A DNA stretch of 64,000 nucleotides from Lachnoclostridium sp. An169 (GTDB taxonomy: Bacteria; Bacillota; Clostridia; Lachnospirales; Lachnospiraceae). The DNA lies in the NCBI RefSeq assembly GCF_002160525.1, contig NZ_NFKT01000017.1:1-64000 (forward strand). Direction: 5' to 3'. Positions 8,120 through 16,064 of this stretch are shown in pieces. The translations under genes were made by a program, and so were the position numbers. Position 1 is the first letter of the stretch; every line of letters begins with the position of its first letter. Under the pieces are notes generated by a model. The model did not search any database. It had not been told where the DNA came from and saw nothing but the letters and a program-made list of their open reading frames with translations.

Positions 8120-9265
8120 TTAAATCTGTGTAAAAACAATGCGCTCGGGCCGTGAACCCAGACGGCTTAAAATTTCATTGGAAATAGTACCGGCGGCCTG
8201 TGCCATCTCCGCCGCGCTGATTTCCCGGCTGCCGGATCTGCCGATCAGAACCGCCTCATCTCCGGGAAACACATTTCTGACCTCCGTCACGTCCAGGGTG
8301 AACTGATCCATGCAGATCCGTCCCACGATGGGGACTTTCTGCCCTTTCACAAGGGCATGCCCGCAGTTGGACAGATTCCTTGGCACACCGTCCGCGTAGC
8401 CCGCGGATACAACGGCTATTTTCCGATCCGATGGAGCCGTATAAGTGAGTCCGTAGCCGGCGGACTCTCCGGCGCGGAGCATTTTCACCGTTTCCACCCG
8501 GGCTTTCAGTGAGAGCACCGGGCGGAGGTCAGCCGGGAAGACAGTGTTTTTCTCATCTTCCGGCAGGCTGTAAGCCCCGTACAGTGCGATTCCCGGGCGT
8601 GCGAAGTCAAATCCCGCACCGGGATAGTTCAGTAGCCCGTAGCTTCCCTGAAGATGTGTCTTAAAACCGCTTTTTCCCGCACTGTGAATCTTCTCCACAA
8701 CCTCCCGGAACTTCCGGATCTGTTCCATGGTAAATGCGCGCTCCCTCTCCGTAATCCCGTCCGATACACAGAGATGGGAAAATACCCCGTCGATACGGAT
8801 CCCGTCCACCTCCCACAGAGGCAGAATCCGCTCCAGATCACTGCTGCGCTCTCCAAGCCGGTGCATCCCGGTGTCAATCCCCACATGGACCGGGATTCTC
8901 TGTCCCAGTTTTCTCCCGCACCGGTCCAGATCGTCTGCGCAGGCTGCATCCACAACCGTCTGGGTAAGATTATAATTCAGCAGTTCCGGGAAATCGGCAG
9001 GAGAAGTATATCCCAGGATCAGGATCATTCCCCGGATGCCCGCCTCCCGAAGTTCAATCCCCTCTCCCAGGGAGGCCACACAGAAGCTTGTAATTCCGTC
9101 CCCGGCAAGAGCCCGGGAGACCGGTACTGCACCGTGTCCATAGGCGTTTGCCTTCACCGCGGGCATCAGCTCGCAGCCCGCTCCGGCAGCCTTGCGGAGT
9201 TCCTCCACATTATGATGCAGGTTGTGCAGGTCAAGTTCGATCCATGCGCGTCCTTTCTGATTCAT
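8120..9265 (-). CDS. vanT (racemase part): Alanine/serine racemase: the catalytic half of a split VanT
   Basis: A 381-residue PLP-dependent fold-type III racemase. The PLP lysine is Lys38 in AVKANAYGHG, and the second-base tyrosine is in SAGYADGVPR. Position as last gene of a VanG-type cluster and direct overlap with the VanT-like membrane domain gene suggest that it supplies D-Ser (and perhaps D-Ala). In known VanT proteins the two halves are one chain of about 700 residues; here the ATG at 9265 lies in another frame, 35 nt inside the upstream ORF, with its own AAGGTGA site. A housekeeping Alr role cannot be excluded. Confidence 0.88.
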   Translation of the reverse strand: MNQKGRAWIELDLHNLHHNVEELRKAAGAGCELMPAVKANAYGHGAVPVSRALAGDGITSFCVASLGEGIELREAGIRGMILILGYTSPADFPELLNYNLTQTVVDAACADDLDRCGRKLGQRIPVHVGIDTGMHRLGERSSDLERILPLWEVDGIRIDGVFSHLCVSDGITERERAFTMEQIRKFREVVEKIHSAGKSGFKTHLQGSYGLLNYPGAGFDFARPGIALYGAYSLPEDEKNTVFPADLRPVLSLKARVETVKMLRAGESAGYGLTYTAPSDRKIAVVSAGYADGVPRNLSNCGHALVKGQKVPIVGRICMDQFTLDVTEVRNVFPGDEAVLIGRSGSREISAAEMAQAAGTISNEILSRLGSRPERIVFTQI

Positions 9266-10286
9266 TGTCTGTCACCTTCTTTCTATACACCCATCCTGCA
9301 GCCATGGCCGCTGCAAAGGATATTACACTTACGCAGAGAAACAGTACCAGCGGGTTTTCCACCAGGACTGTCTCCAGTCCCGCTGCCCCTGCCGCACACC
9401 GCAGCGCCACGATCACAGCCGGGTGGATCACATAGACAAGCATGGAGCAGGAGCGGGTCCAGACCGGCGCATTTCCTTTCATGCTCAGAAGCAGGCGGTA
9501 GAGGAAATACATGACCGGAAGCAGAAAGAGATACATGCTGTTATGCCGCTGCAGGCCGAAATGAAAGGACAGATAACCTTCTGTCATCATCAACACAGAC
9601 GATATCATCAGAAGCACTGTATTCCGCCGCTGTTCTCCCCTGCGGTCCGCCATCCTCTCCGGTCCCCTCATTTTCTCGGATCTGCGGAGCATCACACCCA
9701 TCATCAGGAATACCGGGGCGTAGAAGATTCCGTTTCTCGTATAACTGCAGATGGAAAAGATCCCGCCGTAAAACGCCCGCAGCACCGGAACCGCCTGTGC
9801 CGCTCCATAGAGACTGTCCCCCAGCAGCCCGACAAGATACGCACATACCGCAAAGACTCCTGCTGCCCTGAAACTGCATACACGGAGCAGGACAGATACA
9901 ATCACACTCCCCAGGATCGCTGCAGGAAAATACCACAGATGATAGAATGTCCCATCCAGCATAAGATCTCTCACAGCTCCCGCTAAACTTTCCGGCAGAT
10001 TTCCCGCATAGACCGTAAGCGGCAGATACAGAAGCGTTACTGCCAGATAGAGCAGAACGTTCTTTTTCAGAAAGCGGCGCAGCCCGCCGGAACATGCCGG
10101 TGCCAGGACAAAGTACCCTGTAGTCATCAGAAAAAAGGGCACCGCCACCCTGCCCAGGCAATACGTCAGCAGAAAATCCAGGCTTTCACTGATTTTTGAG
10201 AACGGCGCCGTATGAATGGCGATCACCATCAGCGCGGCAGGCAGACGGAACCAGTCGATTCCCGCATACTCTTTTCCCCGTCTCAT
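9231..10286 (-). CDS. vanT (membrane part): Acyltransferase-3-like membrane protein: the membrane half of a split VanT
   Basis: A 351-residue polytopic membrane protein with about ten hydrophobic helices. It starts MRRGKEYAGIDWFRLPAALM and keeps the acyltransferase-3-type early His in VIAIHTAPFSK. In vanC/E/G/L clusters such a domain forms the N-terminal part of VanT, thought to help L-Ser delivery. Here it stops at 9231, where the next frame encodes the racemase; 351 plus 381 residues is close to the length of full VanT. The start overlaps the vanXY stop by 4 nt, with a GGAGGAG site. The alternative is an independent acyltransferase, but context favours VanT. Confidence 0.8.
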   Translation of the reverse strand: MRRGKEYAGIDWFRLPAALMVIAIHTAPFSKISESLDFLLTYCLGRVAVPFFLMTTGYFVLAPACSGGLRRFLKKNVLLYLAVTLLYLPLTVYAGNLPESLAGAVRDLMLDGTFYHLWYFPAAILGSVIVSVLLRVCSFRAAGVFAVCAYLVGLLGDSLYGAAQAVPVLRAFYGGIFSICSYTRNGIFYAPVFLMMGVMLRRSEKMRGPERMADRRGEQRRNTVLLMISSVLMMTEGYLSFHFGLQRHNSMYLFLLPVMYFLYRLLLSMKGNAPVWTRSCSMLVYVIHPAVIVALRCAAGAAGLETVLVENPLVLFLCVSVISFAAAMAAGWVYRKKVTDNESERTRMDRT

Positions 10287-10870
10287 TTTACTCCTCCTCC
10301 GAAAGCATTCCTCTCCTCTGCATACTCTTCCAGAACCAGCCCGCCGGCTTTCATCACCGCTGCATGGGGAACCCCTACATACCGGAAATGCCAGGGCTCC
10401 GCGCCGATCCCGGTCACAGCTTCTTTTCCCTTCGGATAGCGCTCGATAAAGCCGAAGTCAGCCGCCTTCTCCCGAAACTTTCCGAAGATCCCCGTATCCG
10501 GGAATTCCGGGCAGATAAAATCAATCTCCGGGAGATTGGCGCCCAGATCGATGGCAAGTCCGGTCTGATGTTCACTGCAGCCCGGGTATGCAACAAACTT
10601 CCGGGTAAACTCCTCGCCCCGTTCCAGGAGCGTGTCATCCCAGATCTTCTGCTGTTCCGCCTGAGTACGGAAGCCGCTGACCGGGATGATCTCTCCCCGG
10701 TTTCCGATTGCTTCGAGCAAAGCCCGAAGGGCGCGCGCTGCCCTGTGTTCCATAAGGACGTCCGGGTATTCTTCCAGAACCGGCTCCAGCATATCCGCAT
10801 CCGGAAATCTCCTCAGCGGGTTCTCCCTGTTTACAAGGATCAGATAATTCCAGTCACTTCTCTCCATCAC
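10283..10870 (-). CDS. vanXY: VanXY-type D,D-dipeptidase/D,D-carboxypeptidase
   Basis: A 195-residue zinc peptidase of family M15B. The zinc site is visible as SEHQTGLAID (His and Asp) and EPWHFRYVG (catalytic Glu-Pro-Trp-His). The stretch FVAYPGCSEHQ and RYP..K..VTGI.AEPWHFRYVG closely resembles VanXY of the VanC type, and the length fits (VanXYC is about 190 residues). It should remove D-Ala-D-Ala dipeptide and D-Ala-ended precursors. No signal peptide is seen, consistent with cytoplasmic VanXY. The GTG at 10870 has better spacing from GGAGGG than the ATG at 10867. It follows the ligase stop codon directly. Confidence 0.87.
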   Translation of the reverse strand: MMERSDWNYLILVNRENPLRRFPDADMLEPVLEEYPDVLMEHRAARALRALLEAIGNRGEIIPVSGFRTQAEQQKIWDDTLLERGEEFTRKFVAYPGCSEHQTGLAIDLGANLPEIDFICPEFPDTGIFGKFREKAADFGFIERYPKGKEAVTGIGAEPWHFRYVGVPHAAVMKAGGLVLEEYAEERNAFGGGVK

Positions 10871-11929
10871 TTACCGCACACCCTCCAGAATCCGGTCCAC
10901 AATCTCCTCAAAACTGATTCCGGCAGCTTTCAGCATACCCGGATATCTGCTGTGGGTAGTGAATCCCGGTATCGTATTCACCTCATTGAAACAGATCTCC
11001 CCCTCCGGGGTCAGGAACATGTCGATCCGCGCAAAATCCGTACACTTCAGGACACGATAGATCGTAACTGCCGCCTCTTTGATCTCCTCTGCCTTTTCCG
11101 GAGAGATCCGGGCAGGTACGTGTATCTTCGATGTCTTCAGCGTATACTTTTCCTCAAAGTTGAAGAATCCATCCGACAGTTCGATCTCATCCACCTCTCC
11201 CACGGTAAGCTCCTGATTTCCCAGTATGGCGCATCCCACCTCAAAGCCGTCGATCATCTCTTCCATGACAATCAGCGAATCGTGCTCAAACGCACGCTCC
11301 ACTGCGGGGATCAGTTCTGTCCTGCGGCATACTTTCGTGATGCCAAAGGATGAGCCCGCCCGGAGCGGCTTTACGAACAGCGGATATCCCAGTTCTTCCG
11401 CCCGGGACATAAGCTCCGTCTCACGGTACGGCTTTTCCGCCATAAACGACCGTGCCGTACGGATTCCTGCCGCAGATACGATCTGGTGCGCCATCTCCTT
11501 GTCCATACATACGGCAGAACACAGGAGACCGCATCCGACTACACGGATTCCTGCCAGTTCGAATACTCCCTGAACGGTCCCGTCCTCCCCGTTTCTGCCG
11601 TGAAGCACAGGGAGAGCCGCATCCAGAGCGATCTTCTTTACCGTTCCCTCTTCCATATAGCAGAGGCTGTGTTCCCGCCGGTCCATGCTGACTGTCACCG
11701 GTGTGCACAGGCGCTCATCCATCCATTGATCCTCGGGGATCCGGTCCACATCTCCCCGGTAGAGATACCATTGCCCGCTGTCACCATCGATTCCGATCAG
11801 AACCGTATCGTATTTCTCCGGATTCATATGTGTAATAACTGCATATGCAGACTGCAGGGATACACTGTACTCCGGAGAACAGCCTCCGAACAATACTGCC
11901 ACTGTCTGCTTTTTCTTCTCTTTTTTCAT
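10871..11929 (-). CDS. vanG: VanG-type D-alanine--D-serine ligase
   Basis: A 352-residue ATP-grasp ligase. N-terminal FGGCSPEYSVSLQSA matches the Ddl/Van nucleotide-binding start. The centre (PVLHGRNGEDGTVQGVFELA) and the omega loop (FNFEEKYTLKTSKI) are very like VanG. The EKY motif separates Van-type D-Ala-D-Ser/D-Lac ligases from housekeeping Ddl. C-terminal FNEVNTIPGFT holds the Mg2+ ligands. Context (VanXY, VanT, VanRS) supports D-Ser rather than D-Lac, because no adjacent VanH exists. The ATG at 11929 follows GAGGTGAG; a GTG three codons upstream is less likely. A hairpin and a probable regulated promoter lie upstream. Confidence 0.9.
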   Translation of the reverse strand: MKKEKKKQTVAVLFGGCSPEYSVSLQSAYAVITHMNPEKYDTVLIGIDGDSGQWYLYRGDVDRIPEDQWMDERLCTPVTVSMDRREHSLCYMEEGTVKKIALDAALPVLHGRNGEDGTVQGVFELAGIRVVGCGLLCSAVCMDKEMAHQIVSAAGIRTARSFMAEKPYRETELMSRAEELGYPLFVKPLRAGSSFGITKVCRRTELIPAVERAFEHDSLIVMEEMIDGFEVGCAILGNQELTVGEVDEIELSDGFFNFEEKYTLKTSKIHVPARISPEKAEEIKEAAVTIYRVLKCTDFARIDMFLTPEGEICFNEVNTIPGFTTHSRYPGMLKAAGISFEEIVDRILEGVR

Positions 11930-11983
11930 CCTTCTCACCTCGTCAGACTTTCTTATACCGCACGGAGTTCATGCCATATCAAA

Positions 11984-12017
11984 ACCCCCGTACGGTTTCA
12001 TTCTACCGTCCGGGGGT
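11984..12017 (-). terminator. Strong GC hairpin with short T-tract between vanS and vanG
   Basis: The arms ACCCCCGGACGGT (12005-12017) and ACCGTACGGGGGT (11984-11996) pair in 12 of 13 positions, with an 8-nt loop, and are followed by TTTTG on the minus strand. It may terminate vanRS transcripts. If the promoter at 12025-12054 is real, it is the first element of the vanG leader, that is a 5' stabiliser or attenuator. Confidence 0.6.
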
Positions 12018-12024
12018 CCCCTGT

Positions 12025-12075
12025 ATTTTAATATTCAGTTGTTTATTTCCTAAGAAAAGCCTAAGAGGATTTTAG
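12025..12075 (-). promoter_or_regulatory. Putative VanR-activated promoter with tandem repeats upstream of vanG
   Basis: On the minus strand CTTAGG occurs twice at an 11-bp period (12060-12065 and 12049-12054), with a weaker TCTAAAA copy 10 bp further upstream. The second copy sits at the -35 position, 18 bp before a -10 TAAAAT (12025-12030). Tandem repeats at helical period in place of a -35 are typical of OmpR-type activated promoters, the class VanR belongs to. Binding by VanR is inference. Confidence 0.5.
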
Positions 12076-12090
12076 AAATTTCTTACGCTG

Positions 12091-13233
12091 TCAGGATCTC
12101 GGCAGAGTGATGAGAAAAATCGTTGTCTCATTCTCACTCTCCGCCTGAATCGTCCCTCCATGAAGTGTGACGATCTCTTTTGCTATTGCCAGGCCCAGTC
12201 CGGCACCGCCGGTGTTCGCCGTCCGCGCTTCATCCAGACGGAAAAATTTTTCAAAAAGGGCGTCCAGCTTCTGCGGAGGAATCGTTTTTCCCCTGTTCCG
12301 GAAACAGATCCGTGTCTCCGTCTTTGTGGCACGGGCACAGATCTCGATCTCTGTATCCCGGTAACTGTAGGACACTGCATTTTTCAGAATATTGTTGAAC
12401 ACTCTGGCAAGCTTTTCCGCGTCACCGTAGATCATCAGATCTTCATCAATATCAAGCCGGACTGTATTTCCGTGGGCGCTTAAGACCGGATAAAACTCAT
12501 CCGTAAGCTGTACCATCATATAATACAGATCTATGCTCTCCATCTCCAACGCGATCTGCTGCAGATTGTAACGGGTGATCTCAAAGAACTCATTGGTCAG
12601 ATCTTCCAGACGGCTGGCTTTATCCAGGGCAATATTGATGTAACGGGCTCTCTGCTTTTCCGGCATATCCGGGGTCTCCTTCAGGAGAGTCAGATAGCCG
12701 ATCACCGAGGTGAGCGGCGTCTTGAGATCATGGGCGAGATAGGTGATCAGATCGTTTTTGCGGGACACTTCCTCCTTGCGCATCTGCTCATGATGACGCA
12801 CCATTGCCTTGAAATCTGCCATCTGAACATAGATTTCCGCATATTTTTCCGGAAACATTTCCGAGAGTTCTCCTCCTTCCTGCTGCATGCAGATCCGGAT
12901 CATCTGGCTGATCTCTCCCACCGTCTTTGTCACCCGTCTGCGCGCGTAACGATCCGCCGCACAGACGGCAATGCATAGGCAGATGATCACTCCCACAATC
13001 AGCAGTTCAAGAAGAAGCAGCTTGAACCGTGACCAGTTGATACTGTATGTCAGGATATAACCCTTCAGCTCCGGGATATACTCTTTTTCCCGGATCACAA
13101 AGCGGGACTCGAACCAGTCTACAAAAGAACCGTTCCACACCGTATCCATCAGATAATAGGTGATACAGCAGAGGTTGAACCCAAACGAACAGGCTGTCAG
13201 CACTTTGAATGTGACAGAAAATCTACTTTTCAA
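12091..13233 (-). CDS. vanS: VanS-like sensor histidine kinase
   Basis: About 380 residues. Two membrane helices (near residues 8-27 and 70-95) flank a short external loop; then HAMP-like sequence, the phosphoacceptor H box (YLAHDLKTPLTSVIGY), N box (FNNILKNAVSYS) and G boxes (GGAGLGLAIAKE). The frame is open to 13389, but upstream residues overlap vanR and are not kinase-like. A TTG at 13233, preceded by GGGGGTG, overlaps vanR by 11 nt and gives a normal VanS start, so it is chosen with moderate certainty. The sensor probably responds to glycopeptide or envelope stress and phosphorylates VanR. Confidence 0.88.
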   Translation of the reverse strand: MKSRFSVTFKVLTACSFGFNLCCITYYLMDTVWNGSFVDWFESRFVIREKEYIPELKGYILTYSINWSRFKLLLLELLIVGVIICLCIAVCAADRYARRRVTKTVGEISQMIRICMQQEGGELSEMFPEKYAEIYVQMADFKAMVRHHEQMRKEEVSRKNDLITYLAHDLKTPLTSVIGYLTLLKETPDMPEKQRARYINIALDKASRLEDLTNEFFEITRYNLQQIALEMESIDLYYMMVQLTDEFYPVLSAHGNTVRLDIDEDLMIYGDAEKLARVFNNILKNAVSYSYRDTEIEICARATKTETRICFRNRGKTIPPQKLDALFEKFFRLDEARTANTGGAGLGLAIAKEIVTLHGGTIQAESENETTIFLITLPRS

Positions 13234-13918
13234 TTTTATACCCGCACCCCCAGACTGTCTTGATATACTTTGGATTTTCGAACGAATCCCCCATCTTCTC
13301 GCGCAGATGACGGATATGGACGGTGATGGTATTATTGCTCTTGCTGTAATACTCATCTCCCCAGATTTCATGGAACAGCTCTTCAGCACTCACCACCTCC
13401 CCTTTCTGCCTGCAGAGAATATAGAGGATGGAAAATTCCGTGGGTGTCAGATCAAGTTGTTTCTCGTTCAACGTACATTCGTGGGTGCGTATATTCAGCA
13501 CAAGCCCCGAATGTACAAGAATTTCCTCTTCTTTTGCCGTTCCCGAATTGTATTTTTTATATCGGCGCAGCTGCGCCTTCACCCGCGCCACAAGCTCCAG
13601 AGGCAGGAACGGTTTTGTAATATAATCATCCGCTCCCAGAGTCAGACCGGTAATCTTATCGATCTCTTCCCCTTTTGCCGTCAGCATGATCACCGGATAG
13701 CAGTAGTGTTCCCGGATCTTCCGGCAGAGCTGAAATCCGCTCATATCCGGAAGCATTACATCCAGAATCGCCAGATCCACTTCCCCGCGGGAGATATGCT
13801 CCATGGCGTCTCCGGCGCTGTAGCATTTGATTACAGTAAAATTTTCGTTGGAAAGATAAAGATCAACCAGATCCGCTATCTCTTTTTCATCATCTACAAC
13901 AAGTATCTTCTCATTCAT
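13223..13918 (-). CDS. vanR: VanR-like OmpR-family response regulator
   Basis: A 231-residue response regulator: receiver domain with phospho-Asp53 (AILDVMLPD) and Lys102 (YITKPF), and a winged-helix domain in the C-terminal 100 residues (NNTITVHIRHLREKMGD, WGCGYKIEK). The end and the stretch KAQLRRYKKYNSG match VanR of the F/G types closely. The start at 13918 has an AGGAGGA site. It is immediately upstream of and overlaps vanS. The likely targets are its own promoter and the CTTAGG repeats in front of vanG. Confidence 0.92.
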   Translation of the reverse strand: MNEKILVVDDEKEIADLVDLYLSNENFTVIKCYSAGDAMEHISRGEVDLAILDVMLPDMSGFQLCRKIREHYCYPVIMLTAKGEEIDKITGLTLGADDYITKPFLPLELVARVKAQLRRYKKYNSGTAKEEEILVHSGLVLNIRTHECTLNEKQLDLTPTEFSILYILCRQKGEVVSAEELFHEIWGDEYYSKSNNTITVHIRHLREKMGDSFENPKYIKTVWGCGYKIEK

Positions 13919-13997
13919 GGAACAGTCCTCCTGAATATAAATGATACCAAAAAGAGATTAAGCGTTTCTGATTTTTTTAATGATAAATTATTAAGAT

Positions 13998-14537
13998 TTA
14001 ACTAAGCAGAGCGTCGGCAGTCCTGGTAGAAATGGACGCCATCTCCTCAACGCTCTCATTCATCCCGCTTTCCAGCCATTCCCTGGTGAGCAGAAGGATT
14101 CCCCCGACAAAGAAGCTCACCCTGTACCGGTCTTCCCCTTCCGGATTCTTTCCCTCTTTACGGTACATATAGAAATCGTCCGCATAGTCCTTCATGATTC
14201 TCCAGACCTGTTCCATGAGTCCTGCTTTCACGACATTTTTCAGAAATACTGTATTCTTTTGCACCTCACGGTAATAGCAGATAAAGAATTCTTTTTCCGT
14301 TGTGATCTTCTGTTCCTTTACCTGGTCGGCAATCCGGTCGAAAACCCACCGCATATGATCCGTCAGAATGTCGTCCTTGGAGCGGTACATCCTGTAATAC
14401 GCCATACGCGATACTCCGGCTCTTTTTGCAATGTCTGTTATGGTAATCCTGTCGTAGTCCTCTTTCTCCATCAGAAGCATCAGCGCGGTGAAAATACACT
14501 CCCGCATCAGTTCCTGTTTAGCCGTCTTTCTCTGCAT
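13998..14537 (-). CDS. TetR/AcrR-family regulator upstream of vanR
   Basis: About 179 residues. The N-terminal helix-turn-helix is clear: RITITDIAKRAGVSRMAYYRMYRSKDD form. The C-terminal ligand domain is not recognisable to me. The frame is open to 14588; the ATG at 14537 follows GGGGAAG and starts at MQRKTAKQELM. It is 79 bp before vanR on the same strand, where enterococcal vanG has the small regulator VanU; no VanU-like gene is present. It is divergent from another TetR gene, and their promoters overlap. It may form part of the van transcript; its ligand is unknown. Confidence 0.85.
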   Translation of the reverse strand: MQRKTAKQELMRECIFTALMLLMEKEDYDRITITDIAKRAGVSRMAYYRMYRSKDDILTDHMRWVFDRIADQVKEQKITTEKEFFICYYREVQKNTVFLKNVVKAGLMEQVWRIMKDYADDFYMYRKEGKNPEGEDRYRVSFFVGGILLLTREWLESGMNESVEEMASISTRTADALLS

Positions 14538-14582
14538 TTCTGAACACTTCCCCGTCTTTTGTAACAAAACCTCAACTGAAAC

Positions 14583-14632
14583 TTGCAAGAATTTTTATGT
14601 TATAATATACTACTTTTTATCGTTCGTTGCAA
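14583..14632. promoter_or_regulatory. Overlapping divergent promoters of the two TetR genes
   Basis: Plus strand: TTGCAA (14583-14588), 17 bp, TATACT (14606-14611). Minus strand: TTGCAA (14627-14632), 17 bp, TATATT (14604-14609). TTGCAA is its own reverse complement, so two identical 6-mers bracket a shared -10 region. The two promoters cannot be occupied together. Confidence 0.6.
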
Positions 14633-14659
14633 ATGCTGACAGGTCAGGAGGGGATTATT

Positions 14660-15211
14660 TTGGCTGATTCAAACATTACAAAGCATGCTCTGGGACAGGC
14701 TTTCAGGAAGCTTGCCGCATCCCTTCCCGTCGAAAAAATCAGTGTCGGAAACATCTGTGAAAAATGCGGAATGAACCGCAAAAGCTTTTATTACCATTTT
14801 AAAGACAAGTATGATCTAATCAACTGGGTCTTTTACACGGAATTTTTCACCCTGGTCAGCGAGAGCGGGCATCAGGGCTCCTGGGAACTTCTGGAAGATC
14901 TCTGCCGCTATTTTTATACAAACCGCGAGATGTACCAGAAGATTTTCAGCGTCAATGGTCAGAACTCCTTTACCGAATATTTTGAGAGCATCGTCAGCGA
15001 TCTGATTCAGGAAGACCTGATCCGGGCACGTTTTAAAGGCACCGGCTTTCCTCTCAGCTCATACGCCGAGTTCTATGCCGATGCCTTTGTCTGTGCCATT
15101 AAAAAATGGATTCTGAAAAAGGACTGTATGCCGCCGGAAGATTTCAGTCTGTTTCTCAAATCCTGTCTCCTCGGCATTTCCGAACATCTTGCCCGGAAAT
15201 ATGATACCTGA
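14660..15211 (+). CDS. TetR/AcrR-family regulator (DhaS-like)
   Basis: About 183 residues. The HTH region (VEKISVGNICEKCGMNRKSFYYHF) and the FKDKYDLINWVFYTEF follow-on are typical of the TetR subgroup with a TetR_C_8-like C-terminus (DhaS-like). The best start is the TTG at 14660, 6 nt after AGGAGGGG; the ORF opens upstream at 14627 without a site. It is divergent from the TetR gene that precedes vanR and convergent with an HD hydrolase. No adjacent target gene on this strand is evident, so autoregulation or control of the divergent unit is most likely. Confidence 0.83.
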   Translation: MADSNITKHALGQAFRKLAASLPVEKISVGNICEKCGMNRKSFYYHFKDKYDLINWVFYTEFFTLVSESGHQGSWELLEDLCRYFYTNREMYQKIFSVNGQNSFTEYFESIVSDLIQEDLIRARFKGTGFPLSSYAEFYADAFVCAIKKWILKKDCMPPEDFSLFLKSCLLGISEHLARKYDT

Positions 15212-15224
15212 CACCTGTCCCGGC

Positions 15225-15725
15225 TCACGTCAGGCTTATCCCGTATCTGGGTACAACTGTCACGCCGCATACCTCCAGGATTGATGCCTGTTTGTCCGCC
15301 AGAGTGATAATCCATGCCAGGCGGTTCCTCGGCAACGGTCCGATAGGGAACATATGAGTAAGGATCGCACTTTCTTCCTCTTCGCTGATATGAAAGTATT
15401 CCCTGCTGTACCACGCTGCCGCTTTCGGATGGTAAAACGCCTGATGCTCTCCCGTAGGCGTCCTGTCCTCAAAATCATAAGGACAGAAGTCGTGCAGCAG
15501 ACCGATCCTTGCTGCAGCCCGTTCATCATATCCCCGGCGTTTCGCCATCTTCCACGCCAGATAAGACACATTCATGCTGTGTACCAGGCGGCTGGCGCCC
15601 GGATGATGGCTGTAGGAATCCAGAGTGAGGAACTCCGGATTGGAAAGGATGTCGCTGATCAGATCGAGAAATTCCGCCGGAATCTCCTGCTCCTGACGTA
15701 CCGAAAATGGATTCTGCAATTTCAT
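15225..15725 (-). CDS. Small HD-domain hydrolase
   Basis: A 166-residue protein. HD signature: His in SRLVHSMNVSYLAWK, then LLHDF (His-Asp), further His in GEHQAFYHP and LTHMFPIG, and Asp in ITLADKQASI. This fits a compact metal-dependent phosphohydrolase of the YfbR/HDIG-like type; substrate unknown. It has its own promoter and converges with the TetR gene, with only 13 bp between the stop codons. No obvious functional partner. Confidence 0.78.
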   Translation of the reverse strand: MKLQNPFSVRQEQEIPAEFLDLISDILSNPEFLTLDSYSHHPGASRLVHSMNVSYLAWKMAKRRGYDERAAARIGLLHDFCPYDFEDRTPTGEHQAFYHPKAAAWYSREYFHISEEEESAILTHMFPIGPLPRNRLAWIITLADKQASILEVCGVTVVPRYGISLT

Positions 15726-15761
15726 ATATGTTCACTTCCGCTTTCTGTAAATTCTAGACAT

Positions 15762-15790
15762 ATTATACTCATTTTTCTTTCTCTTTACAA
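15762..15790 (-). promoter_or_regulatory. Promoter for the small HD hydrolase
   Basis: -35 TTGTAA (15785-15790), 17-bp spacer, -10 TATAAT (15762-15767) on the minus strand, 37 bp before the start codon. Confidence 0.65.
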
Positions 15791-15945
15791 GTCCGCCTCG
15801 ATATCCAACTTTCGCATCTTCGCCCGGTTTCCTGTCCTTTCACTTCATCGGATTCAATAAGCGGTGTGCCGGAACCTTTTTCTGTAAAGTGCAGACTGAT
15901 ATCCCTTGTTCTGTCCATTTTCAGAGCCCTCTCTCAGTACAGTTT

Positions 15946-16010
15946 GACCGCAGGACTCTGCGCTCCGGAATACATTCTCCCCGGCGAAGAGTCCTGCGGT
16001 CTTCTTTTTG
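15946..16010 (+). terminator. Large plus-strand hairpin in the carB-HD intergenic region
   Basis: A perfect 14-bp stem (GACCGCAGGACTCT 15946-15959 / AGAGTCCTGCGGTC 15988-16001) is followed on the plus strand by CTTCTTTTTG. The orientation fits termination of plus-strand transcription, yet no plus gene precedes it. The remainder of 15791-16064 holds only a 16-bp palindrome, GTCCTCCCGGGAGGAC (16032-16047), just past the carB stop. Confidence 0.55.
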
Positions 16011-16064
16011 AAACAACTTTATCTTTTTTCTGTCCTCCCGGGAGGACTTCCCGATTCTATTCGC

